Counted from the stretch's first letter, positions 16,540 through 26,524 are shown. The stretch is DNA of 35,945 nt from Methanobacteriota archaeon (GCA_002706065.1 PAJM01000032.1:20713-56657), one strand, 5' to 3'. Numbers and translations: made by a program. The notes: a model not told the origin generated them from the letters alone.

Positions 16540-19500
16540 ATGCAAATCAGCACGCGAACAATGGCTCTTTCAATTGTCGTCATTTTTCTTGGTAGCTTAA
16601 TGGCAGGATTCACATCCGAATACAACGATGTGGAACCTGTGGTTCTTGAAGATGAACTTGTTGTTCAGAATCCATCACAGGCAACGAGTCCAGGCCACGT
16701 CGTCTTCGGACAGTACATCTCCTCCGACAACTGTGGCCATTGCTCCAAACAGGGAGGCGGCTCGGATGCACATCACTCAATCAAACAAAATCACCCTGAT
16801 GAGTATGTCTATGTCACATACATGTCTCAATCCTTCGGAGACACCGACAGTTCCCGTGCTGGCAACGTTGCACCATACAACTGGGTATGGACAACAAGTG
16901 GAGCTCCAGATGCTTACTTCGGAGATCGAACCGACCAGCGTCAAAGTGGTGCAAACTCCGCCTACACGACCTATGACCAAATCTTCTCAAGCGGTGGTGG
17001 AATGCACAGCACGGTCAACGACTATGGTATGACCGCAGCGATTAGCCAATCAGGGTCAAGTTACAACATCGACATTACCCACAAATACACAGGTCAAGGG
17101 AGTGCAGCAGGGAACATGAAACTCTACGCAGCCTTGGTTGACAAGGATTGCACAGGCTACTCCTACTCATCTGGTATTCCTCACGGTTACAACTGTTGGA
17201 TGGCGTGGCTCACAAGCGGTAATACCTTCAAATCCAAGAACCAAGGAACTGGAAGTTCATTTGCCAGTGTCGCCCCGACATCAACCTCGCAAACTGTTTC
17301 GTGGTCGAATGTTCCAGCATCTGTTGTCCCTGGCGGAATCAGTAAAGCAATCGTTGTTGGGGTGCTTATGAGTGGCAACAGCGTTTCTGTTGGAGGTTCA
17401 AGCGCACACGTATACCACGCCATTGACTCAACGATGGGGCCAAAGATGGACCTCTCCATTCCGAGTTTCACTGCAACAAGCCTAGCAGGATCATCGTACA
17501 TGCGTGGTGACATCGTTACCTTGGACGCAACCATTTCCAACACAGGGGACCTTGAGTACAACAGCGGTGGAACAGTAGATTTCTATTACCTCCTCAATGG
17601 AAACAAGAACTACATTGGGCAAGGGACTTCAATCGGAACAATGGCAACATCTGGTTCCACAAAAACCATGACTGCTCAACAGTCCTTTGATACCAGCGTA
17701 TTGCCTTCCAACAGCTGGAAGACGGTGTTCGGAGTAGAACTCTCCACCACGGGTGAAAGCGTAACATCAAACAATCAAGCAACGACTGATCTCGATCATG
17801 ACCGTCCTCCAAAATCTAAGACACCCCAGGTCATTGGGACGACTGAAATCAGCCGCGGAGAATACTTCTCCGTTCTCGCTAAAGGTAGCGCTGACGACAA
17901 CGTCGACAGCATCGACACCATGACATTCAACGTGGAGATTTCTCCAGCTGGCGCTAATCAGTGGTCCAGTGACGTCGTCACAGGTGGCCAAAACATTCTG
18001 TACTTGGGATCAGCAAACGAAGGCCGAGAGTATTCGCTCTTGCCAACCCTAGACATGGCTGCTGGCTTGTATGACCTGCGCACACGAACTGTGGATGGGC
18101 GTGGTCAAACCTCGGCTTTGTCCTATGCATACAATGCATTTGATTTGATGAATGCACCTCCATCCATCACGCCAAATCAGGTAAAACCTGTTCCTTGTGA
18201 CATCTCGACAAAGGTTGACATGACCGGTATCATTTCTGACCCAGAAACACCACTGTCCAACTTGGGAATTACGAGCAATGACCCAGCGTTTGTTGAGTGG
18301 CACCCATCGACTTCAGAGATTGAAGTTCTCTTCGCTTGGAGCCAGACACAAGGATGTCCTCTTGGGCAACAGGGTATTGAAATTTTCATGGATGATGGTG
18401 GCGACTATTCCGCTGAGGGTGAACTTCCGTACGGAACTATCCTCTTCAATGTCCTTGAAAATGGACAACCACGTTGGCAAGCATTGCCAACACAGATTGT
18501 AGATGAAGGTTCGATGAAGACACTCAGTCTCTTACCGTTTTTGTCCGACACGGATGATGAAGGAAACATGGTCTCCGCAGAAGAACTTGCTCTCGAGGTT
18601 GTACAAATGTCAACCGACGTTGTATTCGACATCACTCTTGACGGCACAAACATTGTGTTTACAACAATGGACGACGACGTCAATGGGGAAGTCTTGGTAA
18701 CCATCCGAGCAAGCGATGGTGAACAATTTGCTGATCAGACTCTCCTCGCCAAGGTGAATCCAATCAACGATGCACCTCGATTGGACCTCACAGGCCTTGA
18801 AGAAACCACCCTCAAACTTGGAACGCAGCGCGTCATCAACCTCATGGCCTTGTTGACCGATATCGATAACCCATCAAATGAGGCGTTCATCACCGTCTCT
18901 TCCGATGAGCAAGGTGCTGCAAAGTACAACCCAATCGACGGAACAATGACATTGAACTTCCAGACATCTGGCCTTCACATCGTCACAATCAACACAATTG
19001 ATCGTTACGACAGCAACACCTACACCATCACCGTTGACGTCTTTGACTCTTATCCGTTGTACATCACCAAAATCGATGATGGAAGCGGACAATTCTACGT
19101 CCACATGGAAGACACATACATCGATCAAATACCTACTGCAAACATTTTCCTGACAGACATTGCACCAACTTTCACTGTTATCGAAACCACGTGGAACATC
19201 TGCAATGACGAAACCGGTACATGTGACGGTTTGTACGAAGAAAATCTTGACATTACACGCTCGTTGGTTGGATGGTCGACACAATTGAACATCCCTTCGA
19301 TCTTTATGCCTGATCAATATGCTCGTCCGTCTGGTTCAACCTACAAGGACTACTACCAGCTTTCAATCAGTGCAGTTGATACCAATGGCGACGATTACAA
19401 AACCATTGCAAGTGTCAAATGGGACATTCTGGAAGAACTCCCTGCTCCTGCAGAAATGAACGATGAGATGCTCTTTGAGTACATTGCGGGACTGGCAGAA

Positions 19501-20016
19501 GAAATCGACGCACTCGAACTATCCTCCGCTGAGGCATTGAATGATGCCTACAAGGAAGAAGTCGCTGTGATTCTCGACGAAAAGCGCTCAAAGTACTCCA
19601 CTGCCTGTGAAGACCCACGTGCAGACTGTCCAAGCGAGCAAATACAATCTGATGGTACCTCACAAGGCGAATCTGAAAACACGAACTGGACACTCATTCT
19701 TACAATTGTTGCTGGTGTCCTTTTCGTTGCTCTTGCCTTTGGAATGATGGTTCGTCGTGGTGGGGATGCTAACCTTACTCAATCCGAACCAGCATGGACG
19801 CAGAATACGCTTCCAATTCATGACACGGTTGCCAACTCGATGTATGGTGGAGCAGCTCCAATCTTCCAGCAACAAATCCCTCAACCCGCTGCAATTCCCG
19901 CACCGCTACCTGTGCTTGCTGGACCTCCATTGCCGCCCGGTGGATTGCCTGCAGGCTGGACCATGGAACAGTGGCAATACTACGGCCAGCAGTATCTAGA
20001 TCGAATGCGACAGTGA
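16540..20016 (+). CDS. Secreted, membrane-anchored protein with Omp28/thioredoxin-like CGHC domain, CARDB and cadherin-like domains
   Basis: The protein has 1158 residues from ATG 16540. After a signal peptide (about 1-28) comes an Omp28-like thioredoxin fold: VFGQYISSDNCGHCSKQGG with Cys65-Gly-His-Cys68, then PYNWVWTTSGAPDAYFGDRT. A CARDB-type domain follows (MDLSIPSFTAT, LDATISNTGDLEYNSGG), then several Ig/cadherin-like domains such as NPINDAPRLDLTG. A short helical stretch (EYIAGLAEEIDALELSSAEA) precedes a transmembrane helix (about 1048-1071). The cytosolic tail of about 85 residues is Pro/Gln-rich and ends GLPAGWTMEQWQYYGQQYL plus six residues. CGHC suggests thiol-disulfide exchange outside the cell. 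No partner is evident: trmI is divergent and lonB follows on the same strand. The tail may be a docking motif. Confidence 0.9.
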   Translation: MQISTRTMALSIVVIFLGSLMAGFTSEYNDVEPVVLEDELVVQNPSQATSPGHVVFGQYISSDNCGHCSKQGGGSDAHHSIKQNHPDEYVYVTYMSQSFGDTDSSRAGNVAPYNWVWTTSGAPDAYFGDRTDQRQSGANSAYTTYDQIFSSGGGMHSTVNDYGMTAAISQSGSSYNIDITHKYTGQGSAAGNMKLYAALVDKDCTGYSYSSGIPHGYNCWMAWLTSGNTFKSKNQGTGSSFASVAPTSTSQTVSWSNVPASVVPGGISKAIVVGVLMSGNSVSVGGSSAHVYHAIDSTMGPKMDLSIPSFTATSLAGSSYMRGDIVTLDATISNTGDLEYNSGGTVDFYYLLNGNKNYIGQGTSIGTMATSGSTKTMTAQQSFDTSVLPSNSWKTVFGVELSTTGESVTSNNQATTDLDHDRPPKSKTPQVIGTTEISRGEYFSVLAKGSADDNVDSIDTMTFNVEISPAGANQWSSDVVTGGQNILYLGSANEGREYSLLPTLDMAAGLYDLRTRTVDGRGQTSALSYAYNAFDLMNAPPSITPNQVKPVPCDISTKVDMTGIISDPETPLSNLGITSNDPAFVEWHPSTSEIEVLFAWSQTQGCPLGQQGIEIFMDDGGDYSAEGELPYGTILFNVLENGQPRWQALPTQIVDEGSMKTLSLLPFLSDTDDEGNMVSAEELALEVVQMSTDVVFDITLDGTNIVFTTMDDDVNGEVLVTIRASDGEQFADQTLLAKVNPINDAPRLDLTGLEETTLKLGTQRVINLMALLTDIDNPSNEAFITVSSDEQGAAKYNPIDGTMTLNFQTSGLHIVTINTIDRYDSNTYTITVDVFDSYPLYITKIDDGSGQFYVHMEDTYIDQIPTANIFLTDIAPTFTVIETTWNICNDETGTCDGLYEENLDITRSLVGWSTQLNIPSIFMPDQYARPSGSTYKDYYQLSISAVDTNGDDYKTIASVKWDILEELPAPAEMNDEMLFEYIAGLAEEIDALELSSAEALNDAYKEEVAVILDEKRSKYSTACEDPRADCPSEQIQSDGTSQGESENTNWTLILTIVAGVLFVALAFGMMVRRGGDANLTQSEPAWTQNTLPIHDTVANSMYGGAAPIFQQQIPQPAAIPAPLPVLAGPPLPPGGLPAGWTMEQWQYYGQQYLDRMRQ

Positions 20017-20076
20017 CCCTCTACGTCCCCGTGGCTTATGCTAAAGTCCTAAAGGGGAGGAGAGCGAGGAAACATC

Positions 20077-22113
20077 ATGTCAGAAGCCGACCCCACAGAG
20101 GACGTCACTACCGAAGATGACTCTGAAATGGTCACTGTATGGGCCCCTGAGCCCACAAATGATGGAGATGGTCTTCTTTCGTCGAGCATTGACAATTGGA
20201 TTGATGAAGTCAAATTTGAAACGACAGAGGATGTTCCAATCCCCGACCGTCTGGTCGACCAAGTTATTGGACAAGAAGCAGGTTCTGTGGTCATCCGAAA
20301 AGCTGCTGAACAACGCCGACACATGCTCATGATCGGTGACCCGGGAACGGGCAAATCGATGCTTGCACGCTCAATGACAGATTTGCTGCCCCAGGATGCA
20401 CTTGAAGACGTTCTTGTGTATCCGAACGAGGACGATGAGAACGAACCTCGTGTTCGCTCAGTTCCTGCGGGACGAGCAGAGCGAATTGTACGCATTCAGA
20501 AAGAAGCCATCCGTGAACAGAAAGAGAAAGCGCAACGCATGCTCTTGATTGGATTCGGTGCTGTAGCCTTCTTGTTGGTCATTGTCGCAATACCCAGCGG
20601 TGACATCCTTACATTGCTCTTTGGTATGTTCCTCCTCATGTTCGGTTACATGTTCATTCGCAGCCGACTTGGCTCTGGAGACGAAGGGCGAATTCCGAAG
20701 GTCTTGGTTAAGCACGATATCGATGAGCGTCCACCGTTTGTTGATGCAACAGCAACGCTTTCGGGCTCGCTTTTGGGTGATGTCCGTCACGACCCATTCC
20801 AATCAGGTGGAATGGAAACACCTGCTCACGATCGAGTCGAACCAGGAGCAATCCACCGTGCCAACAAAGGCGTACTCTACATCGATGAAATCAATCTCCT
20901 ACGTTTGGAAGAACAACAGGCTCTTCTCACCGCCATGCAAGAGCGCGCTTTCCCAATTTCTGGAAGGTCTGAGCGCTCATCCGGGGCTCTTACCAAAACC
21001 GAACCTGTGCCTTGCGATTTCATACTGATCGCTGCAGGAAACTTAGATGCAATTCAGGGAATGCACCCAGCACTTCGCAGTCGTATTCGAGGGTATGGAT
21101 ATGAGGTCTACGTCAATTCAGAGATGCCAGATACCAACCGCAACCGAAAGCGGCTCATTCGATTCATTGCTCAAGAAGTCCGCCGTGACATGGGAAGCAC
21201 ACGAGAAATCCCTCACTTTGACAAGTCTGGTGTCTCTCTCATTCTCCGAGAAGCACAGCGCAGAGCAGGACGTCGTGGAAAACTCTCTCTTCGACTCCGT
21301 GAACTCGGAGGCTTGGTGCGAATTGCTGGTGACTTGGCTGCCGAAGACGGAGCACCGTACGTGACCGATGCGCACGTCCTTGCTGCACGTTCCATTGCAA
21401 AGCCACTGGAGCAGCAAGTCGCAGACCGAATGATTGAACGTCGATTGGATTACGCGCTCATCGTTAATTCAGGCAACCGTGTTGGTCGTGTCAACGGTCT
21501 TGCAGTCCTCGGTGCAAACTCAGGACTCTCGGATTTCTCAGGAATCATGCTCCCTGTTGAAGCTCTTGTTACTCCATCCCAAGGTGGTGGAGGTAAGATT
21601 CACGCAACAGGTGGATTGAGTGACCTCGCGAAGGAAAGCGTGACAAACGTCAGTGCAGTCATCAAGAAACTGACTGGCAAGGATGTATCTGATTATGACA
21701 TCCACATTCAGTTTGTTGATACACACGGTGTTGATGGCGATTCTGCATCCATCACCATCGCTACTGCGATCATCTCAGCACTTGAGAACATCCCAATACG
21801 GCAAGATCTTGCTATGACTGGTTCACTCTCTGTTCGAGGAGAAGTGCTCCCAATCGGTGGTGTAACGGCCAAGATTGAGGCTGCTGCACGTGCTGGCGTC
21901 AAGACCGTAATCATTCCTCGTTCAAACATGCAGGATGTTCTGCTTGACGAACAATTCGAGGGGAACGTCGAGGTCATTGCTGTCGATACATTGGATGAGG
22001 TCATGGAACATGCGCTCATCACTCATGAACAGAAGCAAAGTTTGGTTGAGCGATTAGGCTCGGTCATCGACCGTTTGACACCAGATCTATCAGGTCCAAC
22101 AACGTCGATTTGA
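20077..22113 (+). CDS. lonB: Archaeal membrane-anchored ATP-dependent protease LonB
   Basis: LonB degrades membrane and soluble proteins at the inner face of the cytoplasmic membrane. At 678 residues it has the expected order: Walker A GDPGTGKS (87-94), an insertion with two transmembrane helices (about 155-198), Walker B region [10 protein letters not shown] (about 266-275), arginine-containing sensor segments, and the C-terminal peptidase with Ser556 ([13 protein letters not shown]) and Lys599 ([11 protein letters not shown]) forming the Ser-Lys dyad. The membrane insertion distinguishes LonB from bacterial LonA and places it in archaea. The first 50 residues are acidic and poorly conserved. 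AGGA stands 6 nt before the ATG, with a stronger GGGGAGGAG further upstream; no TATA at -25 is clear. Confidence 0.97.
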   Translation: MSEADPTEDVTTEDDSEMVTVWAPEPTNDGDGLLSSSIDNWIDEVKFETTEDVPIPDRLVDQVIGQEAGSVVIRKAAEQRRHMLMIGDPGTGKSMLARSMTDLLPQDALEDVLVYPNEDDENEPRVRSVPAGRAERIVRIQKEAIREQKEKAQRMLLIGFGAVAFLLVIVAIPSGDILTLLFGMFLLMFGYMFIRSRLGSGDEGRIPKVLVKHDIDERPPFVDATATLSGSLLGDVRHDPFQSGGMETPAHDRVEPGAIHRANKGVLYIDEINLLRLEEQQALLTAMQERAFPISGRSERSSGALTKTEPVPCDFILIAAGNLDAIQGMHPALRSRIRGYGYEVYVNSEMPDTNRNRKRLIRFIAQEVRRDMGSTREIPHFDKSGVSLILREAQRRAGRRGKLSLRLRELGGLVRIAGDLAAEDGAPYVTDAHVLAARSIAKPLEQQVADRMIERRLDYALIVNSGNRVGRVNGLAVLGANSGLSDFSGIMLPVEALVTPSQGGGGKIHATGGLSDLAKESVTNVSAVIKKLTGKDVSDYDIHIQFVDTHGVDGDSASITIATAIISALENIPIRQDLAMTGSLSVRGEVLPIGGVTAKIEAAARAGVKTVIIPRSNMQDVLLDEQFEGNVEVIAVDTLDEVMEHALITHEQKQSLVERLGSVIDRLTPDLSGPTTSI

Positions 22114-22162
22114 TCTGTGTTCAGAAGCATGACTTCAAAGAGTGGATGTTCTCCATCTGTCT

Positions 22163-23509
22163 ATGGAAGACAAGGAATATCCATCTTCCAGTATCGATGC
22201 TGGCAAAGGTGCGTTGCTCGTCCTCTTTCTTGTCACAATGATCGACATGATTGGTTTTGGAATTGTTATCCCCTTTTTGACCTACCTTGTTGAAGATTTG
22301 GCGACCGATCAAAACATCACCGCTGTTGGCCTTTGGGTCGGTTTGCTGATGACGTCGTATTCCGCTGCGCAATTCATCTTCTCTCCCATTTGGGGCAGTC
22401 TAAGTGACCGGATTGGCCGTCGACCTGTGCTTATGATTGGGCTGGTCGGAAACACTGTGTTCTTCACTATGTTTGGTCTTGCAAACACGTTGATTATGGC
22501 CCTTGCAGCTCGATTTCTAGCAGGTGTTTTCAACGGTAACATTGCAGTGGCACGAGCGTACATTGGAGATGTAAGCAATCCGCAACAACTCGCTACTCGA
22601 ATGGGTTTAATCGGAGCTGCATTTGGTCTTGGTTTTACCATCGGGCCTTTCCTCGGAGGCGAATTGTCATCTCCAGCTGAACGATGGAACCTGTTTGTTG
22701 GCACCATTTTTGATGAACACCCCTACCTCCTGCCGTGCATTCTTGCCAGTGTACTTTCCATTTTCTCATTGCTGTTAGCATTCAGATATCTTCCCGAATC
22801 ACTGGCAACAGAATCACGTTCAAAACGTACATCACAAACCTGGGGTGAATCGATGAAGCGTACAGGTTTCAATGTCAAGCGTATGCTCGCAACGAAAAAC
22901 ATCGGCTCTCTCATGTGGGTTACCTTCCTGTACATGTTTGGGTTTACTGTGATGCATGCAGTATTCATTCTGTTTACGCAAATGGATCCTGCGCAGGGTG
23001 GATTAGGGTTTAGTGAGGCAGAAAATGGTCGAGTATTCGCTCTGATTGGTATCCTTGGAATTGTGACTCAAGGCGGACTTATCGGGCCGTTAACACGAAG
23101 ATATGGCTCGTTGTTCATTTTGCGCTTTGGCACTGTTTTATCTGGAATCGGTCTTGTGTTGATTCCGTATTCAAGTTTGGATTTTGCTTGGGTATGGATG
23201 ATTGTTATTACTGGATTCATTGCGATTGGTAATGGTTTATTCCAACCGTCCTCAAGTACGCTCCTGACTTCACTTGCACGTCAGACTGACTATGAATTGG
23301 GTGCCGTCATGGGTTCGCAAGAATCCCTCTCATCGTTCGCCCGAATTCTTGGTCCTCTAACTGGAGGATACGTGTGGACCATTACAGTTGATGGAAACGG
23401 ATTGTTTGACTACCACACCGCATTCCATATTTGCGGGATTCTGATGATGCTTGCGTTCTTTCTCTCATTCAAGGTTGAGTTCAAGACTCCAGAACATTCC
23501 TCACAATAA
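22163..23509 (+). CDS. Major facilitator superfamily transporter (TetA-like drug/proton antiporter family)
   Basis: A protein of 448 residues from ATG 22163 with 12 predicted hydrophobic segments. GSLSDRIGRRPVLMIG is MFS motif A in the loop after helix 2. ARFLAGVFNGNIAVARAYIGDV, and then GAAFGLGFTIGPFLGG, resemble motifs B and C of the drug:H+ antiporter-1 group, as in TetA. It probably exports a small molecule using the proton or sodium gradient. The track start is GTG 22142; ATG 22163 gives a normal short N-terminus, but neither has a convincing ribosome site or TATA. lonB ends 50 nt upstream and the AI-2E family gene starts 31 nt downstream. Substrate unknown. Confidence 0.92.
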   Translation: MEDKEYPSSSIDAGKGALLVLFLVTMIDMIGFGIVIPFLTYLVEDLATDQNITAVGLWVGLLMTSYSAAQFIFSPIWGSLSDRIGRRPVLMIGLVGNTVFFTMFGLANTLIMALAARFLAGVFNGNIAVARAYIGDVSNPQQLATRMGLIGAAFGLGFTIGPFLGGELSSPAERWNLFVGTIFDEHPYLLPCILASVLSIFSLLLAFRYLPESLATESRSKRTSQTWGESMKRTGFNVKRMLATKNIGSLMWVTFLYMFGFTVMHAVFILFTQMDPAQGGLGFSEAENGRVFALIGILGIVTQGGLIGPLTRRYGSLFILRFGTVLSGIGLVLIPYSSLDFAWVWMIVITGFIAIGNGLFQPSSSTLLTSLARQTDYELGAVMGSQESLSSFARILGPLTGGYVWTITVDGNGLFDYHTAFHICGILMMLAFFLSFKVEFKTPEHSSQ

Positions 23510-23539
23510 ATTCAAACGTGAAGTCTGTGAGAGCATCGC

Positions 23540-24964
23540 ATGGACGGACATGGGTCTGTGTTTGACAATGATACCTTCCATAAGCGATTGGGAGCACTCG
23601 CCTTCGCAACAATCATTCTCACTCTTCTAACAGTTTGGATGATTGAGCTGAAAAGCATCCTTCAACCGTTTTTTATTGCCTTAGGTATCTATTTCGTTCT
23701 CAAGCCAGGTTCAGATTATCTTTCGAAGAACGGTTTTCCGATTGGTTTGTCGTATCTTACAATGCTACTCTCCGCATTCTTAGTCATCGTTGCAGCAGGC
23801 TATCTCGCCTTTGACCAAGTCAGTGATCTTGCAGACGATGAAGATGAAATCAAGAAGTACAATCAAAAATTGGACAAACGCTGGAATCAACTCAAAGGTA
23901 CACCAATGATTGGCTCCTCCATTACAGAATCGCTGAATTCGACCAATGGAACCTTTACAGAAGATTTAGCTGAGATGGGCCTTTTGTCTGATGATTCAGG
24001 AATCGCAGATCTTGCGAGCGGTGTTGTTTCGAGCGTTGGTAGTCTGTTTGGGATGGGTCTTACAGTCTCTTTCTTCCTCATCTTCATCATTTTCGAAGCG
24101 AACTTTTTGCCAGGTCGCATTGAGCGCGCATGGCCGGGCGGTGTCTCTGGACGAGTGCAGGATATGCAAATCCAGATTCAAGAGAGCATCAACAAATATG
24201 TGATTGTCAAGACGGGCGTAGGTCTCGGTACGGCAGGAATTACTGGATTCATTTTGTTTATTTTTGGAATTGATCTTTGGTTTACGTGGGCCTTATTGAC
24301 CTTCATTCTCAACTATGTCCCGTACATTGGTTCCTTGATTGCTACGGTTCCTCCATTGATTCTTGGATTCGTTACACTCTCTCCTTTTGCTTGGTTTATC
24401 CTGTTGATTCTTCTTGTATCAAATCAGCAATTGTGGGGCAGCATCATCGAGACAAAATGGGCTGGACGAGCGTTGGACATTTCTCCCGTCTTGCTTTTGT
24501 TGACCACAGCGTATTCGTATTGGGTTTGGGGCATCCTTGGAATGGTCCTTGTTGTACCATTCACTGTAATTTTCAAGATTGTGTTGGAAAATATTGAACC
24601 TACTCGCCCAATTGCGATCTTGCTTGCAGAGCGGGCTCCTTCGATAGATGAGGCTTGGAGGGAGGCGATGAAAGATGGACGAATTTCAAGTCATGAAAGC
24701 CGTTCTTTGGAAGAACTTCAGAGAATTCTCGGCTTGAGTGATCGTCAAATGACCAAGGTTGCTGCAAAACATGCCATTGAGCGCGCACTCAAGCGAAACC
24801 GAATGACGCCAGAGCAGTACACTTACATCAAAGAAGCAGCATTACTGCAAGATGATGATGTCTATTCTTTACAATTGAATAACATTGACATTGAGTCTGG
24901 TCGATTAAAGAAGTCCAACAGGACTGTGTTGCAGTCGATGTACGAGCATCTTGAAGAAGAATAA
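23540..24964 (+). CDS. AI-2E/PerM-family membrane protein with TerB-like C-terminal tail
   Basis: The first 355 residues show the AI-2E transporter (PerM, UPF0118) layout: N-terminal helices with ILQPFFIALGIYFVLKPGSDYL, a soluble insertion (about 95-165), paired helices, and the conserved NYVPYIGSLIATVPPLILG and WAGRALDISPVLLLLTTAYSYWVWGILGMVLVVP blocks. Some members act as Na+/H+ antiporters or exporters; function varies. The last 110 residues form an additional cytosolic helical domain with EAMKDGRISSHESRSLEELQ followed by ILGLSDRQ, a pattern like TerB-type helical domains; family members usually end soon after the last helix. It ends exactly where the convergent UPF0147 gene ends. AATAAATT about 31 nt upstream could be a TATA box. 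Confidence 0.92.
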   Translation: MDGHGSVFDNDTFHKRLGALAFATIILTLLTVWMIELKSILQPFFIALGIYFVLKPGSDYLSKNGFPIGLSYLTMLLSAFLVIVAAGYLAFDQVSDLADDEDEIKKYNQKLDKRWNQLKGTPMIGSSITESLNSTNGTFTEDLAEMGLLSDDSGIADLASGVVSSVGSLFGMGLTVSFFLIFIIFEANFLPGRIERAWPGGVSGRVQDMQIQIQESINKYVIVKTGVGLGTAGITGFILFIFGIDLWFTWALLTFILNYVPYIGSLIATVPPLILGFVTLSPFAWFILLILLVSNQQLWGSIIETKWAGRALDISPVLLLLTTAYSYWVWGILGMVLVVPFTVIFKIVLENIEPTRPIAILLAERAPSIDEAWREAMKDGRISSHESRSLEELQRILGLSDRQMTKVAAKHAIERALKRNRMTPEQYTYIKEAALLQDDDVYSLQLNNIDIESGRLKKSNRTVLQSMYEHLEEE

Positions 24965-25234
24965 TCACAGGATATCTGTGAGGATTTTCTCAAGTTCAGT
25001 ATTGATCATGAGGATAAGCGTTCCAAATTCAGGAGGAATGTTTGGGTCCTCGTACAACTCCTCAAGCTTCGATTGTGACATCGCAATACGAACATCGAGC
25101 TTTTTGCCCTTGTTCAACAACCAATTTTCGCAGGTCTCTTTTGCCTGCTTTCGGATGTTTCGAGGAACTTTTGGGTCATCGATTTGATTGATAACTGTAG
25201 CAACCTGTTGCAGCCTTGTTTCGACGTCCATCAT
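24965..25234 (-). CDS. UPF0147 family protein
   Basis: An 89-residue helical protein matching the archaeal UPF0147 family: VATVINQIDDPKVPRNIRKQ, then VRIAMSQSKLEELYEDPNIPPEFGTLILMINTELE. Family length is usually 85-95 residues. No biochemical role is established that I know of; the helical repeat pattern suggests a protein-interaction unit. GAGGAG lies 6 nt before the ATG at 25234, and a second ATG follows immediately. It diverges from the prepilin peptidase gene across 65 bp and abuts the AI-2E family gene convergently. The family is restricted to archaea, supporting the host assignment. Confidence 0.92.
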   Translation of the reverse strand: MMDVETRLQQVATVINQIDDPKVPRNIRKQAKETCENWLLNKGKKLDVRIAMSQSKLEELYEDPNIPPEFGTLILMINTELEKILTDIL

Positions 25235-25299
25235 AACAACTCCTCAGAATACCCACTGTAATCCCCTTAGCGTGGGCCGTCTTTAAGGTCATTGGCGAC

Positions 25300-26310
25300 A
25301 TGGACTCGTTTATGGATGTCAATTCGGACCTCATCCTTGGTTGGACTCGAATGGGCGTCCTTTTCCTTTGCATGGGATGGGCTGCATGGTTTGACCACAA
25401 AGAGCGACGAGTCTCGAATGATCACTGGATTGTATGGTCCAAGCCTGTTGTATTCATTTGGTCACTGGACTTGCTCATCCAGCAACCTCACTGGTCGGTC
25501 TGGTTGACAGCCTCTGCACTTCTTGCCTATGCGAGTGGCTCTGTCATCGGACGACCGACATTACACGATGCAAAAAAAGGAAATCGTTTGGATCAGTTTG
25601 TACTTGTATGGTACCTGATTTCATCGATTGGCCTCGTTGCAGCAGCGGTTCGTTTCGCATCCACTTCACCAATCGATGTGCTGGTAGGCGATGCATCCCA
25701 AGAAGCCACACTATGGTGGTCATACATTGGTGCATTGTTCACGCTTTTCCTGATTGATTTTGCCTGGAGATTCCGATTTATTCACGGCGGAGCAGATGCG
25801 AAAGCCTTGATGTGGGTGACGCTTCTTCTTCCATCATGGGACGCTGTACCTGTTCAATTTACTGCGTCCATGGATGAAATCATACTTCACCTACCTCCAT
25901 CGTTAAGCTTGTTGATTTGGGGCGGTTTCCTGTTCATTCTGATACCATTCATTCTTTTCTTCCGTAATGTAGCATCAGGTTCGGTAAGAAGCATCTCAGA
26001 CCTTGCGATGTCATGGATGGCATTGTCCATTCCATTGAATACAATCCAAGGGCGCCATGTGTGGATTTTAACCGATACGATGGAGATGCCAAATGGTGAA
26101 ACGGTACTGAATCACAAGAAACGTGCACCACGACAGACCCCCTCTCAAGAGGAAATGGACAGACACATTACCCGATTGGAAGCGTTTGGAGCCGATCGAA
26201 TTTGGGTCAGCCTGAAACTTCCACTTTTGTTGTTCTTATTCCCAGCCATCGTTCCGTTGTGGATGGTTGGAGATCCAATGGCGGCAATATTGCCATTGAT
26301 TCTACCGTGA
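25300..26310 (+). CDS. Archaeal type IV prepilin peptidase (A24 family)
   Basis: This membrane aspartic protease would cleave class III signal peptides of pilins or archaellins. Two catalytic aspartates are placed as in the family: AWFDHKERRVSN after the first membrane helix and GGADAKALM, the GxGD-like motif, after helix 4. Around eight hydrophobic segments are visible in 336 residues. A loop of about 80 residues (MEMPNGETVLNHKKRAPRQ onward) precedes the last two helices. CTTTAAGG is centred about 27 nt before ATG 25312, so the in-frame ATG 25312 (four residues shorter) may be the true start. No pilin or archaellum genes lie in the window, so its substrates are elsewhere. Confidence 0.88.
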   Translation: MDSFMDVNSDLILGWTRMGVLFLCMGWAAWFDHKERRVSNDHWIVWSKPVVFIWSLDLLIQQPHWSVWLTASALLAYASGSVIGRPTLHDAKKGNRLDQFVLVWYLISSIGLVAAAVRFASTSPIDVLVGDASQEATLWWSYIGALFTLFLIDFAWRFRFIHGGADAKALMWVTLLLPSWDAVPVQFTASMDEIILHLPPSLSLLIWGGFLFILIPFILFFRNVASGSVRSISDLAMSWMALSIPLNTIQGRHVWILTDTMEMPNGETVLNHKKRAPRQTPSQEEMDRHITRLEAFGADRIWVSLKLPLLLFLFPAIVPLWMVGDPMAAILPLILP

Positions 26311-26313
26311 AGA

Positions 26314-26463
26314 TTAGTTGCCCTTACGCTCAACGTTCTTAGGGCGGAGTCCTTTGTAAGAGCACTTGCGGCAACGGGCAGCTCTCCAAGCGTTCCGAGC
26401 GTTGCACTTCATGCAAATTTTTACACGAAGCATTCGTTCCTCAGCTTCTGGGAATCGTGCCAT
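26314..26463 (-). CDS. rpl40e: Large-subunit ribosomal protein L40e
   Basis: This 49-residue gene is too short for the ORF track. Translation of the minus strand gives [20 protein letters not shown], continuing with [20 protein letters not shown] and ending PKNVERKGN. The four cysteines (17, 20, 31, 34) form the zinc site of archaeal L40e, and length and basic composition match exactly. The protein is part of the 50S subunit near the factor-binding region. GTTAAATA on the minus strand is centred 25 nt before the ATG, so the message is probably leaderless. Its stop is 3 nt from the convergent prepilin peptidase stop. Confidence 0.96.
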   Translation of the reverse strand: MARFPEAEERMLRVKICMKCNARNAWRAARCRKCSYKGLRPKNVERKGN

Positions 26464-26484
26464 GGCCTTGCGACCCACTCCCTG

Positions 26485-26492
26485 TATTTAAC
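26485..26492. promoter_or_regulatory. Shared, two-way TATA element between L40e and the MBL-fold gene
   Basis: Plus strand TATTTAAC, minus strand GTTAAATA. The centre is 25 nt from the L40e ATG on the minus strand and 36 nt from ATG 26525 on the plus strand. It is the only AT-rich box in this 61-bp gap, so both genes may use it. Confidence 0.6.
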
Positions 26493-26524
26493 CGCAACCG
26501 CCAGACTTGAGACAACTCGATGGC

